From Caldilineaceae bacterium SB0664_bin_27 (GTDB taxonomy: Bacteria; Chloroflexota; Anaerolineae; Caldilineales; Caldilineaceae), in the NCBI GenBank assembly GCA_009838625.1, contig VXRG01000128.1:1-48595 (forward strand): 48,595 nt of DNA, written 5' to 3'. A model generated the notes under the pieces. It worked only from the letters and a program-made list of their open reading frames with translations, was not told where the DNA came from and did no database searches. Made by a program: the position numbers and the translations under genes. Positions 1 to 10,039 of this stretch are shown here, one piece after another; position 1 is the stretch's first letter, and each line of letters begins with the position of its first letter.

Positions 1-726
1 AATGTGGCTGTTCGCGGTTGGTGGTTTGTCGAAGGTGTACAGGTTTTGCACAAGTATACAGCACTGAGCGGGAAGGGAACGCCCCAAGCCAGGCTGCTTC
101 CCGATGTATACGAAAGTTCGCCCCGAAATTGGGATCTCCCATTTCTACACATCAAATTTTTTTTGGAGGCGAGAAGAGAGCCGGGGGCGACATAGAGATC
201 TTGCTCCAGTCATCGCTCTGCATCCAGACCTGCCCTCAAATTCATAGTCGCGTCAGGATGGGAGCGGGTTTCTGGGCGCATTCGGGTAGCTCAACTGGCC
301 ATGGGCGTTGACCGCTTTCTATGCTCGTCAAACTGACCCGATATGAGTACTGGGTATTTTCCATACGATATGCCTACGAAAACAGAGAGCCTGTTGGCCG
401 CACGCATGAACCGGCTCCCCAAATCAATCCTGAAAGCACGCCGCGCCCCTGACAATTCTCCTTTCACATCTGCCCGTTTTCAGCAACCTGTTCACCGCCC
501 CGGCGAACGGCAGATACACGTCCCTACCAGATAACAGTCAGGCGGAGAAAGGGCCAAACAGCGGGCCCGTATGCCTCTGCGCGACGACAAAGAGGACCCT
601 GTTCAAACCGTAGAATTTCAGCATTCGAATGCTCCAATCGGTGCAACAAGAGTGATGCTTGACCGCCTTTCAGGTTGATTCCTACCCGTTTTTGTCAGAA
701 AAGGTTTTGTGCTATCGTTTTTGCTA
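1..726. other. Leading non-coding stretch
   Basis: I see no supportable gene here. Open frames are short, have no convincing ribosome binding site and resemble no family I know. A perfect 12-bp palindrome, GCATTCGAATGC, lies at 621-632, and a TTCAGG word at 669-674. The last 100 bases become A/T richer and lead into the mraZ control region. A weak promoter-like pair (TTGTCA at 692-697, TATCGT at 713-718, 15-bp spacer) sits just before the MraZ boxes. Confidence 0.5.
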
Positions 727-766
727 TGGGGGAATATGGGAGAAAGTGGGGCGCTCTCCCTATACT
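727..766 (+). promoter_or_regulatory. MraZ operator: three TGGG repeats plus TATACT
   Basis: TGGG occurs at 727-730, 737-740 and 747-750, that is three direct repeats at an exact 10-bp period. This is the arrangement known for MraZ binding regions (TGGGN repeats separated by 5 nt) upstream of mraZ in other bacteria. A -10-like TATACT follows at 761-766, so the repeats would lie about where a -35 element or activator site is expected. No good -35 box is paired with that -10, so the exact promoter is uncertain. The repeats themselves are clear. The expected effect is autoregulation of the whole dcw operon by MraZ. Confidence 0.8.
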
Positions 767-910
767 CTGAAAAGATATTCGTGTCGAGCGGTCACCCACC
801 CGTTTGACGTCGAAATTTTCATCGAAATTCCCTGACAAATCTTTTTAAGCGAAATGTTCGAGGCGCCCTGGTTCGAACGGGATGCGCAAAGGGCAGCTAT
901 TCAGAAAATT

Positions 911-1336
911 ATGTTTCTCGGTGCGTTCAGTCACAATTTGGACAGTAAAGGGCGGGTCACGATTCCTGCCAAATTCCGGCACCGGCTCATGCCCGGCCTG
1001 GTCGTGACGCGCAACCCCACCGGTGGCTGCCTCATGCTAATGCCGCTCGACGAATGGGAAAATGTGGCGGCCCGGGTTAGCGCTCTGCCCCTGATAGACA
1101 GACGTACAGCACAGTTGCGCCGGGCACTGTTCAGCGCCGCCGAAGATCTGAAGCCCGACCGGCAGGGCCGCATCCTGATCAGCCAGCGCCTGCGCGAGTT
1201 CGCCGGAATTGAGAACGAAGTCATTATCGCCGGGATGAATACATATATCGAACTCTGGGACCCGGCCCAATGGGAGGAACAGTTGCTTACGCCAACGCAG
1301 CTCGGAGAGGATCTCTTCGCCGCCCTGGGAGTTTGA
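911..1336 (+). CDS. mraZ: MraZ transcriptional regulator
   Basis: MraZ is a DNA-binding regulator of the dcw cluster built from two SpoVT/AbrB-like half domains, and works as a ring-shaped oligomer. The protein opens with the family hallmark MFLGxFxHxLDxKGRVxIPAKFR. A second copy of the fold follows (about residues 75-125, with LKPDRQGRILISQRLREFAGI). At 141 residues it has the normal length. The ATG at 911 was chosen because it places the conserved MFLG at the N-terminus; an upstream in-frame ATG at 854 would add 19 residues unlike the family. It is the first gene of the division cluster and sits 160 bp behind three TGGG repeats it probably binds. Confidence 0.95.
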   Translation: MFLGAFSHNLDSKGRVTIPAKFRHRLMPGLVVTRNPTGGCLMLMPLDEWENVAARVSALPLIDRRTAQLRRALFSAAEDLKPDRQGRILISQRLREFAGIENEVIIAGMNTYIELWDPAQWEEQLLTPTQLGEDLFAALGV

Positions 1337-1415
1337 ACCATCCCCGGGCTCCTGCCAAGGCCCGGCAGATGGGGCCGCAGAGGGCCTCAAGCTGCCGCGC
1401 CGACCCGCGACGGAC

Positions 1416-2420
1416 ATGCAAGGCGCCCCTTACGAACCGGATGGCCTCCAACACCGCCCCGTTCTGGCGGATGAAGTGCTGGCCGGCCTGAACGTCCAGC
1501 CCGGCGGACGGTTCATTGACGGAACTTTGGGCGGCGGCGGCCATACCCAGCTCCTGCTGCAACAGTCGCGCTCCACCCGGAGAAGGGCGCATCGAGATTC
1601 CCGAGCAGATGGAGACGCCGTTGGGCAAGTACTGGGTCTGGACGTTGACCCCGCAGCCATCCGACGAGTTCGGAAGCGCTTTTCCGGCGAAATCAGCGCC
1701 GGCAGACTGAGCGTGGCCCAGGCGCCATTTGATCAGATGGGCCGAATCGCCCGCCAGCGGGGTTTTACGGGAGTTGACGGCATCCTGCTTGATCTGGGTC
1801 TCAGCAGCTTTCAGCTGGATACTCCGGCCAGGGGTTTTGCTTTCCGGCACGACGGCCCGCTGGATATGCGTTTCGACCCGTATACCGGTTCCAGCGCAGC
1901 CGAGCTGATAAACAATAGCAGCTGGGAGGAGATCGCCGACATTCTCTACCAATACGGTGAGGAACGACAAAGCCGTGCGATAGCGCGGGCCATCGTAGCC
2001 AGCCGCCCGGTTTCAACAACCGCTGAACTGGCAGACATTGTATGCAGGACAGTGCGCTCGCGCGGCAGACAAAAGATCCATCCGGCCACTCGTACCTTTC
2101 AGGCGCTGCGCATCGCAGTCAACGACGAACTGGGGCAGCTGGCCCGGGCCATGTCCCAGATTCCTGCCCTGTTGCGGCCCGCTGGACGGGTCGCCATTAT
2201 CTCCTTTCACAGCCTGGAAGACCGGTTGGTCAAGGAGTGGATGCGTGACAACGCCAGGAGATTCCGGCCCGATCCGACTTTGCCGGCCGGAGGCCAGGAG
2301 CAGATTCCCGTTCTGGCGGTATGCAACAAGAAACCGATTGTGCCGGCAGCCGCTGAAATTGAAGAGAACCCCCGCAGTCGTTCAGCCAGACTGCGCATCG
2401 CCGAAAAACTGCCTGAATAG
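1416..2420 (+). CDS. rsmH: 16S rRNA (cytosine1402-N4)-methyltransferase
   Basis: RsmH (MraW) uses S-adenosylmethionine to methylate N4 of C1402 in 16S rRNA, in the decoding centre. Visible signatures are HRPVLADEV near the N-terminus, the SAM-binding GGRFIDGTLGGGGHT, LDLGLSSFQLD, GPLDMRFD and the C-terminal IISFHSLEDRLVKE. The protein is 334 residues. Between the SAM loop and the LGLDVDP strand there is an extra arginine-rich stretch of about 17 residues (RSTRRRAHRDSRADG region, near residue 55) not usual for the family. It follows mraZ by 79 bp, the standard order, and is probably cotranscribed. Confidence 0.95.
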   Translation: MQGAPYEPDGLQHRPVLADEVLAGLNVQPGGRFIDGTLGGGGHTQLLLQQSRSTRRRAHRDSRADGDAVGQVLGLDVDPAAIRRVRKRFSGEISAGRLSVAQAPFDQMGRIARQRGFTGVDGILLDLGLSSFQLDTPARGFAFRHDGPLDMRFDPYTGSSAAELINNSSWEEIADILYQYGEERQSRAIARAIVASRPVSTTAELADIVCRTVRSRGRQKIHPATRTFQALRIAVNDELGQLARAMSQIPALLRPAGRVAIISFHSLEDRLVKEWMRDNARRFRPDPTLPAGGQEQIPVLAVCNKKPIVPAAAEIEENPRSRSARLRIAEKLPE

Positions 2421-2475
2421 TAGTTGACCTGTTTGCCCGTGTGTTTGTTGTGAATGTTTCTGCAGGATAAAACTT

Positions 2476-3360
2476 TTGTCAACACCGACTATAAATCTGC
2501 ACCGCGCCGGGCGCCCTGCGCAGGCCGGGGCCCAGCGTAACATTGACGAGCAGGTTTGGCGTCCAGTCGACCAGGGAAGACCGGGGGAAGAGGGAGACTC
2601 GGGTCCAAACAGCATGCCAACGTCCAATCTCGCCCGTTTTCGAGTTCTGCGTGGTCTGGTCTGGCTCGATGACTTCGTTCCCCTGCCGCAAACGCTGCGG
2701 GGCTATCTCTTTTTTGTGCTGGCTTTAACGGTCGTCTGCGGCCTGGCAGTCGTTCAAGTCTGGACTTCGCTTCGAATTACTCAGGCTCGCGCGGAGTTGG
2801 AGTTGCTCCGCGTCCAGTACAGCCTCATCGAACAGAAGAACGCTGAATTTCTGTGGCAAATAGGCCAGCGCACAACTCTGGAACAGGTGCAGCTGCGTGC
2901 AGTCCAACTCGACTTCCGTCCCGCGCTGCAGCGCCATTACATCCCGAATCCGTACAGCCTGAGAAGCGCACCTGCGGCTTCCGCCGGTAGCGGCGGGTCG
3001 GGCGGCAGCCGGCAATCGCATCAGCAGGCAGAGAATTCTCTCACTCTTGAGCAACCACCCGCAATGGCAAGGGAACAAACAGCGGTTTCTGCCAGTAACA
3101 CAGGGAGTCTGGGGGTAGCACAAGAGATCCAGGCGCCTGGCACTTCGTCCCCCGATCATGCCCAGACGGTTCTGCCCTCTTCGGACGAACCGTCCTTCTG
3201 GTCTGTAACCGAACGACTCCCCGGAGCAGAGTTCGAGCAGTATGTGTCCGGTTGGCAACAACAGATCAACGAAAGCTGGCAGACTGTCCGGCAATGGGGC
3301 GAGCCGCTGCTTGAACGGGCCGGCGATTTCTTCCTGGGCCAGCTGAAACAGCCCAGATAG
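2476..3360 (+). CDS. ftsL: FtsL/DivIC-like septum protein
   Basis: This 294-residue protein has the layout of FtsL: a cytoplasmic N-terminus, one membrane helix (about residues 77-95, YLFFVLALTVVCGLAVVQVW) and then a heptad-rich coiled coil (ITQARAELELLRVQYSLIEQKNAEFLWQI). FtsL works in the FtsQLB divisome subcomplex with the class B PBP encoded next. Position between rsmH and ftsI supports the call. It is far longer than typical FtsL (about 100-120 residues), with an extra low-complexity Ser/Gln/Gly-rich periplasmic-side tail of about 150 residues. The start is TTG with AGGA 9 nt upstream; an ATG at 2614 is the alternative. Sequence conservation in this family is low, so the call rests on topology and context. 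Confidence 0.75.
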   Translation: MSTPTINLHRAGRPAQAGAQRNIDEQVWRPVDQGRPGEEGDSGPNSMPTSNLARFRVLRGLVWLDDFVPLPQTLRGYLFFVLALTVVCGLAVVQVWTSLRITQARAELELLRVQYSLIEQKNAEFLWQIGQRTTLEQVQLRAVQLDFRPALQRHYIPNPYSLRSAPAASAGSGGSGGSRQSHQQAENSLTLEQPPAMAREQTAVSASNTGSLGVAQEIQAPGTSSPDHAQTVLPSSDEPSFWSVTERLPGAEFEQYVSGWQQQINESWQTVRQWGEPLLERAGDFFLGQLKQPR

Positions 3361-3477
3361 TTTCCGTCGCCTGTCTCGCAGCCCCTTTCGTCGCCGTCAG
3401 GCGCCCGAATGTGGGGTCGGCGGCGACGAGTGTTTGTGGTCCGAGTCGCGACAAGTGTAGTCCTGGAGATTTCCCGC

Positions 3478-5505
3478 ATGCGCGCACGGAACCGAGCCGT
3501 TCGTCCCCCACGTGGACACGGTTTCGGCCCTCTATTCGACCCCCGCCAACGCCCCGAAGAAGGGGCTGACGGCGGCCTCGAAAGCGGTGCCCTTAATCAG
3601 GCAGCGCCCAATCGCGCCTCCCTTGAACATGAACATGCCCAGCATCCCCCGGCGTCAGACGATGTGACCAGGATGTGGCGAATCGGTTTTATCGGAGTCT
3701 TGCTCACCGGCCCGCTGCTGCTGTTGGTTCTGCGCTTGCTGGATATGCAGGTTATGGGCTGGCAGCAATATGAGCCCCCGCAAGTAGTGACAACTGGCCG
3801 CAATACTGTTGACGACACGACCTCGTGGGGCGTAATCGTCGATCGTGATGGCAATTTGCTCGCCGCCGATCGCTTCACCTATCGAATCACGGCAACGCCC
3901 AAGTTCATCTCGCGAGGCGACTACGGCGACATCGCGCTGCGGCTCGCAGCCAGCATCGGCGCCCCACCGCTTCAGATCGAAAACCTGCTGATCGAGAACA
4001 GCGATAGAGACTATCTGATCCTCGCGTCGCATATCGAATTTGAACAGGGTCAGCAGTTGCTCGCCGAACGCCAGCAGCGCATGGCAGACAGGGACTTCCT
4101 GCTGGAGCATATCCACATCGCAGCCCATCCCCGTCGCTTCTATCCGCAAGGTATCCTAGCCAGCCAGGTGCTGGGCTTTCTCAATGCCGAACGCGTGCCG
4201 GTGTTGGGCTTGGAGCGGTACTATCGGAACTTCTTGTCCAGTGATGGCGTTGGTCTGCCGCCAGGCCGTCAACTTCCCCGTTCAGAACTCGACGAAAACG
4301 TTCTCCGCTTTCTGCCCAGCGGCAATGGCAAGGGACTGGTGCTGACCATCGACCGCACTATCCAGCATATCATCGAAGAGGAGCTTCGCCTGGGGATCGG
4401 CCTCTACCGTGCCGAGTCAGGCACGGTTATCGTCATGGACCCAAAGACGGGCGCCATTCTGGGGATGGCCAACTGGCCTACCTTCGACGGCAACAGCTTT
4501 GAAGGCGAAAACCCCAATACGTTCACAAATGTTGCCATCAGCGCCCAATTTGAACCTGGGTCGGTCTTCAAGCTGATCACCGTTGCCGCCGCCCTCGACG
4601 TTGACGCAGTGGACACCTCAACCGTATTCGTCGATTCCGGCGCCATTGCCGTAGAGGGGCACACGGTCCAAAACAGTGACCGCAAGGCTGTCGGTGAACT
4701 GAACGTTGCTGATGCCATGGCCCATTCCAATAACGTAATTACGGTCCAGATCGCACAGGAAGTCGGTGCTGAAATCTTTTACGATTATGTGGCCCGCTTC
4801 GGCTTCGGCGCCGACACACATATCGACCTGAGCGGTGAAGTGGCCGGTCAGGTCAGGAACACCGATGCCCCGAACTGGGGTGTCTCCGACCTGGCTACCA
4901 ACAGCTTCGGTCAAGGCATTGCCGTTACGCCCATACAGATGATCTGCGCAGTCGCCGCCATCGCCAACGGCGGCAAACTGATGCGCCCCTACATCGTGCA
5001 CAGCCGCGTAGCCGGTGAAAGCGTGATGGTGACCCAGCCGACAATGGTTTACCAGGTGATTCAGCCGGAAACCGCGCTCCAGATGAACGATATGATGGCG
5101 CATGTTGTCAACACCGGCAATCAGATGGCCCAGGTCGCCGGCTATAGCGTTGCCGGCAAGAGCGGCACTGCCGAGATCGCCACCGAAGAGGGCTATACCC
5201 AGGACGAGACGATCGCCAGCTTTATCGGGTATGCGCCGGCCGACGACCCGCAATTTGTCATGTTGGTCAAGCTGGACCGCCCGGACCCGGGCATCAGCCG
5301 CTGGGCAGCCTATACCGCAACGCCCGTCTTCAGCCGGATTGCCCACCGCCTGTTCGAGCATATGAATATCCCGCCGGACAATGTCCGGCTGTCGGACGAC
5401 AGTCAGAGCTACTCCTGTTCGTCCGCCGTAGATTGCCAGGAGATATCGCCGGCGGCAGCTTCAATACCGGCGGCAGGACCGATTGCCGAACTCTCAAACC
5501 GGTGA
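3478..5505 (+). CDS. ftsI: Class B penicillin-binding protein (FtsI/PBP2-type)
   Basis: A monofunctional D,D-transpeptidase that cross-links septal peptidoglycan. One membrane anchor lies at about residues 67-89, followed by a dimerisation domain and the transpeptidase domain. Its three active-site motifs are visible: SVFK with the acylated serine at 362, SNN at 417-419 and KSGT at 561-564. No PASTA domains are seen at the C-terminus. The ATG at 3478 was chosen because GGAG lies 9 nt upstream; an in-frame ATG at 3409 would add 23 basic residues, and one at 3672 would start directly at the membrane helix. It lies between the FtsL-like gene and murF; murE, often the next gene, is not here. Confidence 0.93.
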   Translation: MRARNRAVRPPRGHGFGPLFDPRQRPEEGADGGLESGALNQAAPNRASLEHEHAQHPPASDDVTRMWRIGFIGVLLTGPLLLLVLRLLDMQVMGWQQYEPPQVVTTGRNTVDDTTSWGVIVDRDGNLLAADRFTYRITATPKFISRGDYGDIALRLAASIGAPPLQIENLLIENSDRDYLILASHIEFEQGQQLLAERQQRMADRDFLLEHIHIAAHPRRFYPQGILASQVLGFLNAERVPVLGLERYYRNFLSSDGVGLPPGRQLPRSELDENVLRFLPSGNGKGLVLTIDRTIQHIIEEELRLGIGLYRAESGTVIVMDPKTGAILGMANWPTFDGNSFEGENPNTFTNVAISAQFEPGSVFKLITVAAALDVDAVDTSTVFVDSGAIAVEGHTVQNSDRKAVGELNVADAMAHSNNVITVQIAQEVGAEIFYDYVARFGFGADTHIDLSGEVAGQVRNTDAPNWGVSDLATNSFGQGIAVTPIQMICAVAAIANGGKLMRPYIVHSRVAGESVMVTQPTMVYQVIQPETALQMNDMMAHVVNTGNQMAQVAGYSVAGKSGTAEIATEEGYTQDETIASFIGYAPADDPQFVMLVKLDRPDPGISRWAAYTATPVFSRIAHRLFEHMNIPPDNVRLSDDSQSYSCSSAVDCQEISPAAASIPAAGPIAELSNR

Positions 5506-5537
5506 CTTGCAGTTCCTTGCATTTCGCCGGCGCAGCG

Positions 5538-7280
5538 ATGCGTTACTTCCGTTCAAAGGATTCTGATTCGGTGGCAGACCGACCGAAAGTAGAGACCGCT
5601 ATTACCCAGCATACACTCTGGCAGGCGCTGACCGGAACGCCCCCGCCGCAGACACTCACGCCCCACCCTATAAGCTGTGCGGTACTGGACAGCCGTGATG
5701 TCGAAGCTGCGTCGCTGTTCATCGCCTTCAGCGGCACCCGCACAGACGGCCATGAATTCATCCGTCAGGCGATTGCCGGCGGCGCCACTGCGGTCATCTG
5801 CGAAGAACGGGGCCTTGAGCAGTTGCACGAGACCGGCGCCCTGCTGGTCGACTGCCGCCGCGGACGGGAGGAAGGCGGGGAGAAAGAAGCGACAATAGCA
5901 CACCTGGCCGCCGGACGCCCCATCGCCTACATTGTCTCCGACGCCAGCACGGCTTTGCAGGCGGCCGGTGTCTTTCAGCGGTTGCATCGCACACACCCAG
6001 ATCTGCGGGTGGTTGGCGTGACCGGCAGCGTAGGCAAGACCAGCACAAAGGAGTTGACTGCATCGGTCCTCGCGCGACGCTACCGCACCCATCACAACAC
6101 CGGCAACCTCAACAGCGAACAGGGGTTGCCGCTGGCTCTCCTCGGGCTGCACACGGGCCACGAGTGCACCGTGTTGGAGATGGGGATGTACGACGTCGGG
6201 GAGATTCGCCTGCTGTGCGACCTGGCGCGGCCCCATATTGGCGTTGTGACCAATGTCGGCCCCACCCATCTGGAGCGGCTGGGTACGATGGACCGGATCG
6301 CGCAGGCCAAGACCGAGCTGGTCGAGGCACTTCCCGACGCGGACAACGGAGGCGCGGCCATCCTCAACCAGGACGACGCCCGCGTGCGGGCTATGGCGGC
6401 CGCGACCCCTGCCCGACCCTTTTTCTATGGCCTCACAGCCGAAGCGGATCTGTGGGCGGATGAGATCGAAAGCCTTGGCATGGAAGGCATTCGATTCCGT
6501 TTTCACCATCGCCAGGAAAACGGCTGCATCCACAGCCAACGCCTGAAGGTGCCCCTCTTGGGCAGACACTCGGTCTATACGGCCCTGGGCGCGGCCGCCG
6601 TCGGCATTGTCAGCGGCCTATCCTGGCAGGATATAGGAGCCGGCCTTCAGCACGCGCCCAGTCAGCTGCGTCTCGTTGTGATGCCGGGCATCAACGGCAG
6701 CACCGTCATCGACGACACATATAACGCCAGCCCTGTCAGTACGGTGGCCGCCCTTAATCTGCTGAACGACCTGTTCGCCCGTCGACAATCGGGCGAGGAC
6801 TGTGCGCCCGCTGCCAGGAGCCCAAGCATGGCGTCAGGGGCGAAACGAAATCCGCAATCCAGCAACGGGCAGCATCAGAAACAACAGCGCGGCGGACGCC
6901 GCATCGCAATTCTCGGCGACATGAGGGAGTTGGGTACCTTCACCACAGAAGGGCACAAACAGGTGGGCGCCCATGCCGCGGGCGTAACCGATCTGCTCGT
7001 TACTGTCGGCGCTCTCGGCAGTCTCATCGCCGACGAGGCCCGCAAAACAGGCCTGCCATCCCAGGCCGTGTACGAAGCCGGCGATTTTGAGACCGCCGTA
7101 CAGATTCTGAAGGAAGTGGCACAACCGCTGGATCTGCTGCTCGTCAAAGGCAGCCGTGCAGTGGGGATGGAACGCATAGTCCCCGAGATCTCCAATCAGC
7201 CGGCAACAGCAGCAGCGACAGACCCAGCCAGCCGCCAGAGGTCCAACACAGGGGTCGGCGGCGGCCTCCTGGAAAGTTAA
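5538..7280 (+). CDS. murF: UDP-MurNAc-tripeptide--D-Ala-D-Ala ligase
   Basis: MurF adds D-Ala-D-Ala to the UDP-MurNAc-tripeptide in the last cytoplasmic ligase step. The N-terminal domain has [25 protein letters not shown], the ATP loop is GSVGKTS (K at 167), and [23 protein letters not shown] and [11 protein letters not shown] match MurF rather than MurE. The protein is 580 residues, longer than the usual about 450. The excess comes from a Gln/Ser-rich insertion of some 35 residues just before [14 protein letters not shown] and a low-complexity C-terminal tail. The ATG at 5538 was chosen because it follows the ftsI stop; an earlier in-frame ATG at 5433 would overlap ftsI by 73 bp. Confidence 0.94.
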   Translation: MRYFRSKDSDSVADRPKVETAITQHTLWQALTGTPPPQTLTPHPISCAVLDSRDVEAASLFIAFSGTRTDGHEFIRQAIAGGATAVICEERGLEQLHETGALLVDCRRGREEGGEKEATIAHLAAGRPIAYIVSDASTALQAAGVFQRLHRTHPDLRVVGVTGSVGKTSTKELTASVLARRYRTHHNTGNLNSEQGLPLALLGLHTGHECTVLEMGMYDVGEIRLLCDLARPHIGVVTNVGPTHLERLGTMDRIAQAKTELVEALPDADNGGAAILNQDDARVRAMAAATPARPFFYGLTAEADLWADEIESLGMEGIRFRFHHRQENGCIHSQRLKVPLLGRHSVYTALGAAAVGIVSGLSWQDIGAGLQHAPSQLRLVVMPGINGSTVIDDTYNASPVSTVAALNLLNDLFARRQSGEDCAPAARSPSMASGAKRNPQSSNGQHQKQQRGGRRIAILGDMRELGTFTTEGHKQVGAHAAGVTDLLVTVGALGSLIADEARKTGLPSQAVYEAGDFETAVQILKEVAQPLDLLLVKGSRAVGMERIVPEISNQPATAAATDPASRQRSNTGVGGGLLES

Positions 7281-7291
7281 AGGGCTCATTG

Positions 7292-8293
7292 ATGGAATCA
7301 CCGCTGGTGCTTGGGACACTCAGCTTCTTCATCGCCGTGATTTGGGGTCAGCCATTGATGACCCTGTTGAAACATTATCGAATCGGCAAACAGGTGCGGA
7401 TCGAAGGACCGGACTCGCACCAGGAGAAGACCGGCACGCCGACGATGGGGGGACTGCTATTTGTGGTGCCGGTCCTTTTGATAACGGGTGCGCTCAATCT
7501 GGCGAATCTACTTGGTTTCGACCTGATAGGCCAGAGTACACTGTTGCTCTTTTTCTGTCTGGCGGCGCACGCGACACTGGGCGCGGTCGATGACTGGCTG
7601 GGGCTCCGGGGCAGGGGGAAGGGCATGTCTGCGCGGATGAAGAGCGGATTCCAGTTCGTCTTTGCAGCCATTATCGTGGGCATCCTCTATTATGGGCCGC
7701 CCAATCTGTACTATGTAGGCGTGCCCGGGATACCGGAGTGGGTTGCGATTGGCTGGCTGTTCATCCCGGCAGGAATTCTGATCATTATCGGTTTCAGCAA
7801 TGCGGTGAATCTGACCGATGGACTCGACAGCCTGGCGGGAAGCATCAGCGGAATTGCGTTTGCCAGCTACGGGCTGATTGCACACCTGCAGGGGCAGGCC
7901 TATCTGGCGGCTTTCTGTTTCACAATGGTGGGAGCTCTGTTTGCCTTTCTCTGGTTCAATGCCCATCCGGCGCAGGTGTTCATGGGTGACACCGGCAGCC
8001 TGGCATTGGGCGCAACGCTTGCCCTGGTCGCGCTGATGACCGGTCAGTGGCTGCTGCTGCCGGTGGTCGGGTTTGTCTTTGTCGCCGAAACCGTTTCCGT
8101 ACTGTTGCAGGTGGCGTCTGCTAAGCTCAGCCGTCGCTACCTGGGTCGTGATATCCGTCTGTTCAAGATGACGCCGATCCACCACCATTTTGAACTGCTG
8201 GGGTGGAGCGAAACACAGGTCAAAGAGAGATTCTGGATCGTCGGTGTGCTGAGTGGAATGTTGGGAGTAGCCCTGGCGCTGTGGAACGGATGA
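7292..8293 (+). CDS. mraY: Phospho-MurNAc-pentapeptide transferase
   Basis: MraY transfers phospho-MurNAc-pentapeptide from UDP to undecaprenyl phosphate, making lipid I at the membrane. The 333-residue, about ten-helix protein shows the expected cytoplasmic-loop signatures: TPTMGGLLF, the aspartate pair in [23 protein letters not shown] and [11 protein letters not shown], and the histidine-rich [15 protein letters not shown] near the C-terminus. The start is ATG 7292, directly after an in-frame TTG at 7289. It follows murF by 11 bp and precedes murD, the canonical order. Confidence 0.97.
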   Translation: MESPLVLGTLSFFIAVIWGQPLMTLLKHYRIGKQVRIEGPDSHQEKTGTPTMGGLLFVVPVLLITGALNLANLLGFDLIGQSTLLLFFCLAAHATLGAVDDWLGLRGRGKGMSARMKSGFQFVFAAIIVGILYYGPPNLYYVGVPGIPEWVAIGWLFIPAGILIIIGFSNAVNLTDGLDSLAGSISGIAFASYGLIAHLQGQAYLAAFCFTMVGALFAFLWFNAHPAQVFMGDTGSLALGATLALVALMTGQWLLLPVVGFVFVAETVSVLLQVASAKLSRRYLGRDIRLFKMTPIHHHFELLGWSETQVKERFWIVGVLSGMLGVALALWNG

Positions 8294-8342
8294 CCGCCTT
8301 CTGCATCCATTCCATGCCGGCGGCGACTCGATTCCGGGTGGC

Positions 8343-8360
8343 CGGTTTTCAGTTTCTGGT
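8343..8360 (-). repeat. Intergenic repeat, exact 18-bp copy
   Basis: Read on the - strand this is ACCAGAAACTGAAAACCG. The same 18 bases occur on the + strand at 35629-35646, upstream of rpsF. Both copies lie outside genes (this one in the 124-bp mraY-murD gap). Shorter relatives of the same words occur in other intergenic spaces of the window at 29542-29568, 35556-35592, 37448-37474 and 43806-43843. Function unknown. Confidence 0.65.
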
Positions 8361-8417
8361 AAAGGCCGGAGGACAAAGTGTTAGCCAGTAACCGGATACT
8401 GGAAGGAGAACGATACC

Positions 8418-9968
8418 ATGATTGCCAACGCTGAAGAATTCAACTTCTTAGAACGCAACGTCGTTATTTTGGGGATGGGCCGTCAGGGAATGGCGTTGGC
8501 CCGTTACTTCTCGGCGGCAGGCGCAAACGTAACCATCAGCGATGTCGCGCCCGCACAAAAGTTGGCCGAAGAGTTGGAGCAGTTGGGTGATCTGCCCGTA
8601 GCGCTTGCCTTGGGCGGCCATCCTCCCAACCTGCTTGATGACTGTGATCTTCTCTGCCTCAGCGGCGGTGTGCGGCTCCAATCGCAGTTGGTGCAGGACG
8701 CCATCAGTCTCGGCATCCCTCTCAGCAATGACAGCCTGCTCACAATGCAGCTGGCCCCCTGCCCCGTTATCGCCATCACCGGCAGCAGCGGCAAGACAAC
8801 GACGACAACGCTCGTCGGTGAGATGTTGCAGAAGACCGTCGGTGACGCGCATACCGTCCACGTCGGCGGCAATATCGGCAGGCCGCTGCTGGACCGCCTC
8901 GACGCGATTCGGGAAGATGACATGATGGTGCTCGAGTTGAGTAGTTTTCAGCTTGAACTGTTCGATCCGAGTGTCGCCTATGGCCCGCTTGACCGGTTGG
9001 GGCCGGACGTAGCCGCCATTCTCAATGTCACACCCAATCATCTGGACCGGCACTCGTCGATGGCCGACTACGTTCTAGCGAAGTCCAACTTGTTGCGCCA
9101 TCTGAAGCCCACCAGCGTCGTGGTCCTCAACGCCGATGATCCGGTGGCGAGCCGTATGGCTGGCTGGCATGATGACGAGCAATCCCTTCCCGCCGATTGG
9201 GAACTGGACTCTCTGCTGGCGCAATGCCGTACCGACCTGGGGAGAGACAGGCGCATTATTCCTTTCTCCTCCTCTTTGAGCCGTATCCAGCGCACGTCAC
9301 TTCACAGTTCCGAGTCCCGGCCGCGGCGTGTCGCTGGCGCCTGGGCATCCGAGACGACCGAAGATCTGTTTTTCGAAGGCCGGCCCTTCTGCCGCCGCAC
9401 TGACGTACGACTGCGAGGGGAGCACAATATTTCCAACCTGTTGGCGGCCGCGGTCGTCAGCGGAGCGGCCGGCGCATCCCTAGAGGCGATGGGGCGCGTT
9501 GCCCGCTCCTTTGCCGGTGTACCGCACAGGCTGGAGGAGATGCGGCCCAAAGGCAACGTTGTATGGATCAATGACAGCATCGCGACGGCGCCGGAGCGGG
9601 CCGTCGCCGGGCTCCAGGTCTTCCCCCCGGGCGCGCAGACGCTCATTCTACTGGCCGGCGGCAAAGACAAGAATCTGCCCTGGGATACTTTCGCCGACGA
9701 AGTGCTGGATCGGGTCCAATGTCTGATCGGGTTCGGAGAAGCGGGGTCAATGATCGCCGACATAGTGCGGGAAAGGGCCTCCTTCCGGCGTATCTCCGCT
9801 CCCTGTTGCGCTGTTGTACAGCGCCTTGACGAGGCCGTCGTCCTCGCCAAGCAGACTGCCACGCCGGGTACGGTCGTGCTCTTTTCCCCCGGCGGCACCA
9901 GTTACGATGCCTACAAAAACTTCGAACAGCGCGGGGAACATTTCCGCAACCTGGTGGCCGGCGGCTAG
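8418..9968 (+). CDS. murD: UDP-MurNAc-L-alanine--D-glutamate ligase
   Basis: MurD adds D-glutamate to UDP-MurNAc-L-Ala. The N-terminal Rossmann-like domain begins [17 protein letters not shown]. The ATP loop is GSSGKTTTT (K at 126), followed by [39 protein letters not shown] and the C-terminal [26 protein letters not shown] and [12 protein letters not shown]. At 516 residues it is somewhat longer than the usual 440-460; the excess is a Ser/Arg-rich loop at about 260-310. The ATG at 8418 has a strong AAGGAG about 10 nt upstream. Confidence 0.96.
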   Translation: MIANAEEFNFLERNVVILGMGRQGMALARYFSAAGANVTISDVAPAQKLAEELEQLGDLPVALALGGHPPNLLDDCDLLCLSGGVRLQSQLVQDAISLGIPLSNDSLLTMQLAPCPVIAITGSSGKTTTTTLVGEMLQKTVGDAHTVHVGGNIGRPLLDRLDAIREDDMMVLELSSFQLELFDPSVAYGPLDRLGPDVAAILNVTPNHLDRHSSMADYVLAKSNLLRHLKPTSVVVLNADDPVASRMAGWHDDEQSLPADWELDSLLAQCRTDLGRDRRIIPFSSSLSRIQRTSLHSSESRPRRVAGAWASETTEDLFFEGRPFCRRTDVRLRGEHNISNLLAAAVVSGAAGASLEAMGRVARSFAGVPHRLEEMRPKGNVVWINDSIATAPERAVAGLQVFPPGAQTLILLAGGKDKNLPWDTFADEVLDRVQCLIGFGEAGSMIADIVRERASFRRISAPCCAVVQRLDEAVVLAKQTATPGTVVLFSPGGTSYDAYKNFEQRGEHFRNLVAGG

Positions 9969-10039
9969 TTGCAACTCCACTCTGCGGGCCTTCGGCAACG
10001 GCCCCCAGGTTCCTGCACTTTGCTGCGGAAGATTGAGGA

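Noticed and set aside
621..632. The perfect palindrome GCATTCGAATGC near the left end as a regulatory site or tRNA arm
   Set aside because: No tRNA cloverleaf can be built around it and no promoter is adjacent; a single 12-bp palindrome in 48 kb is not significant on its own.
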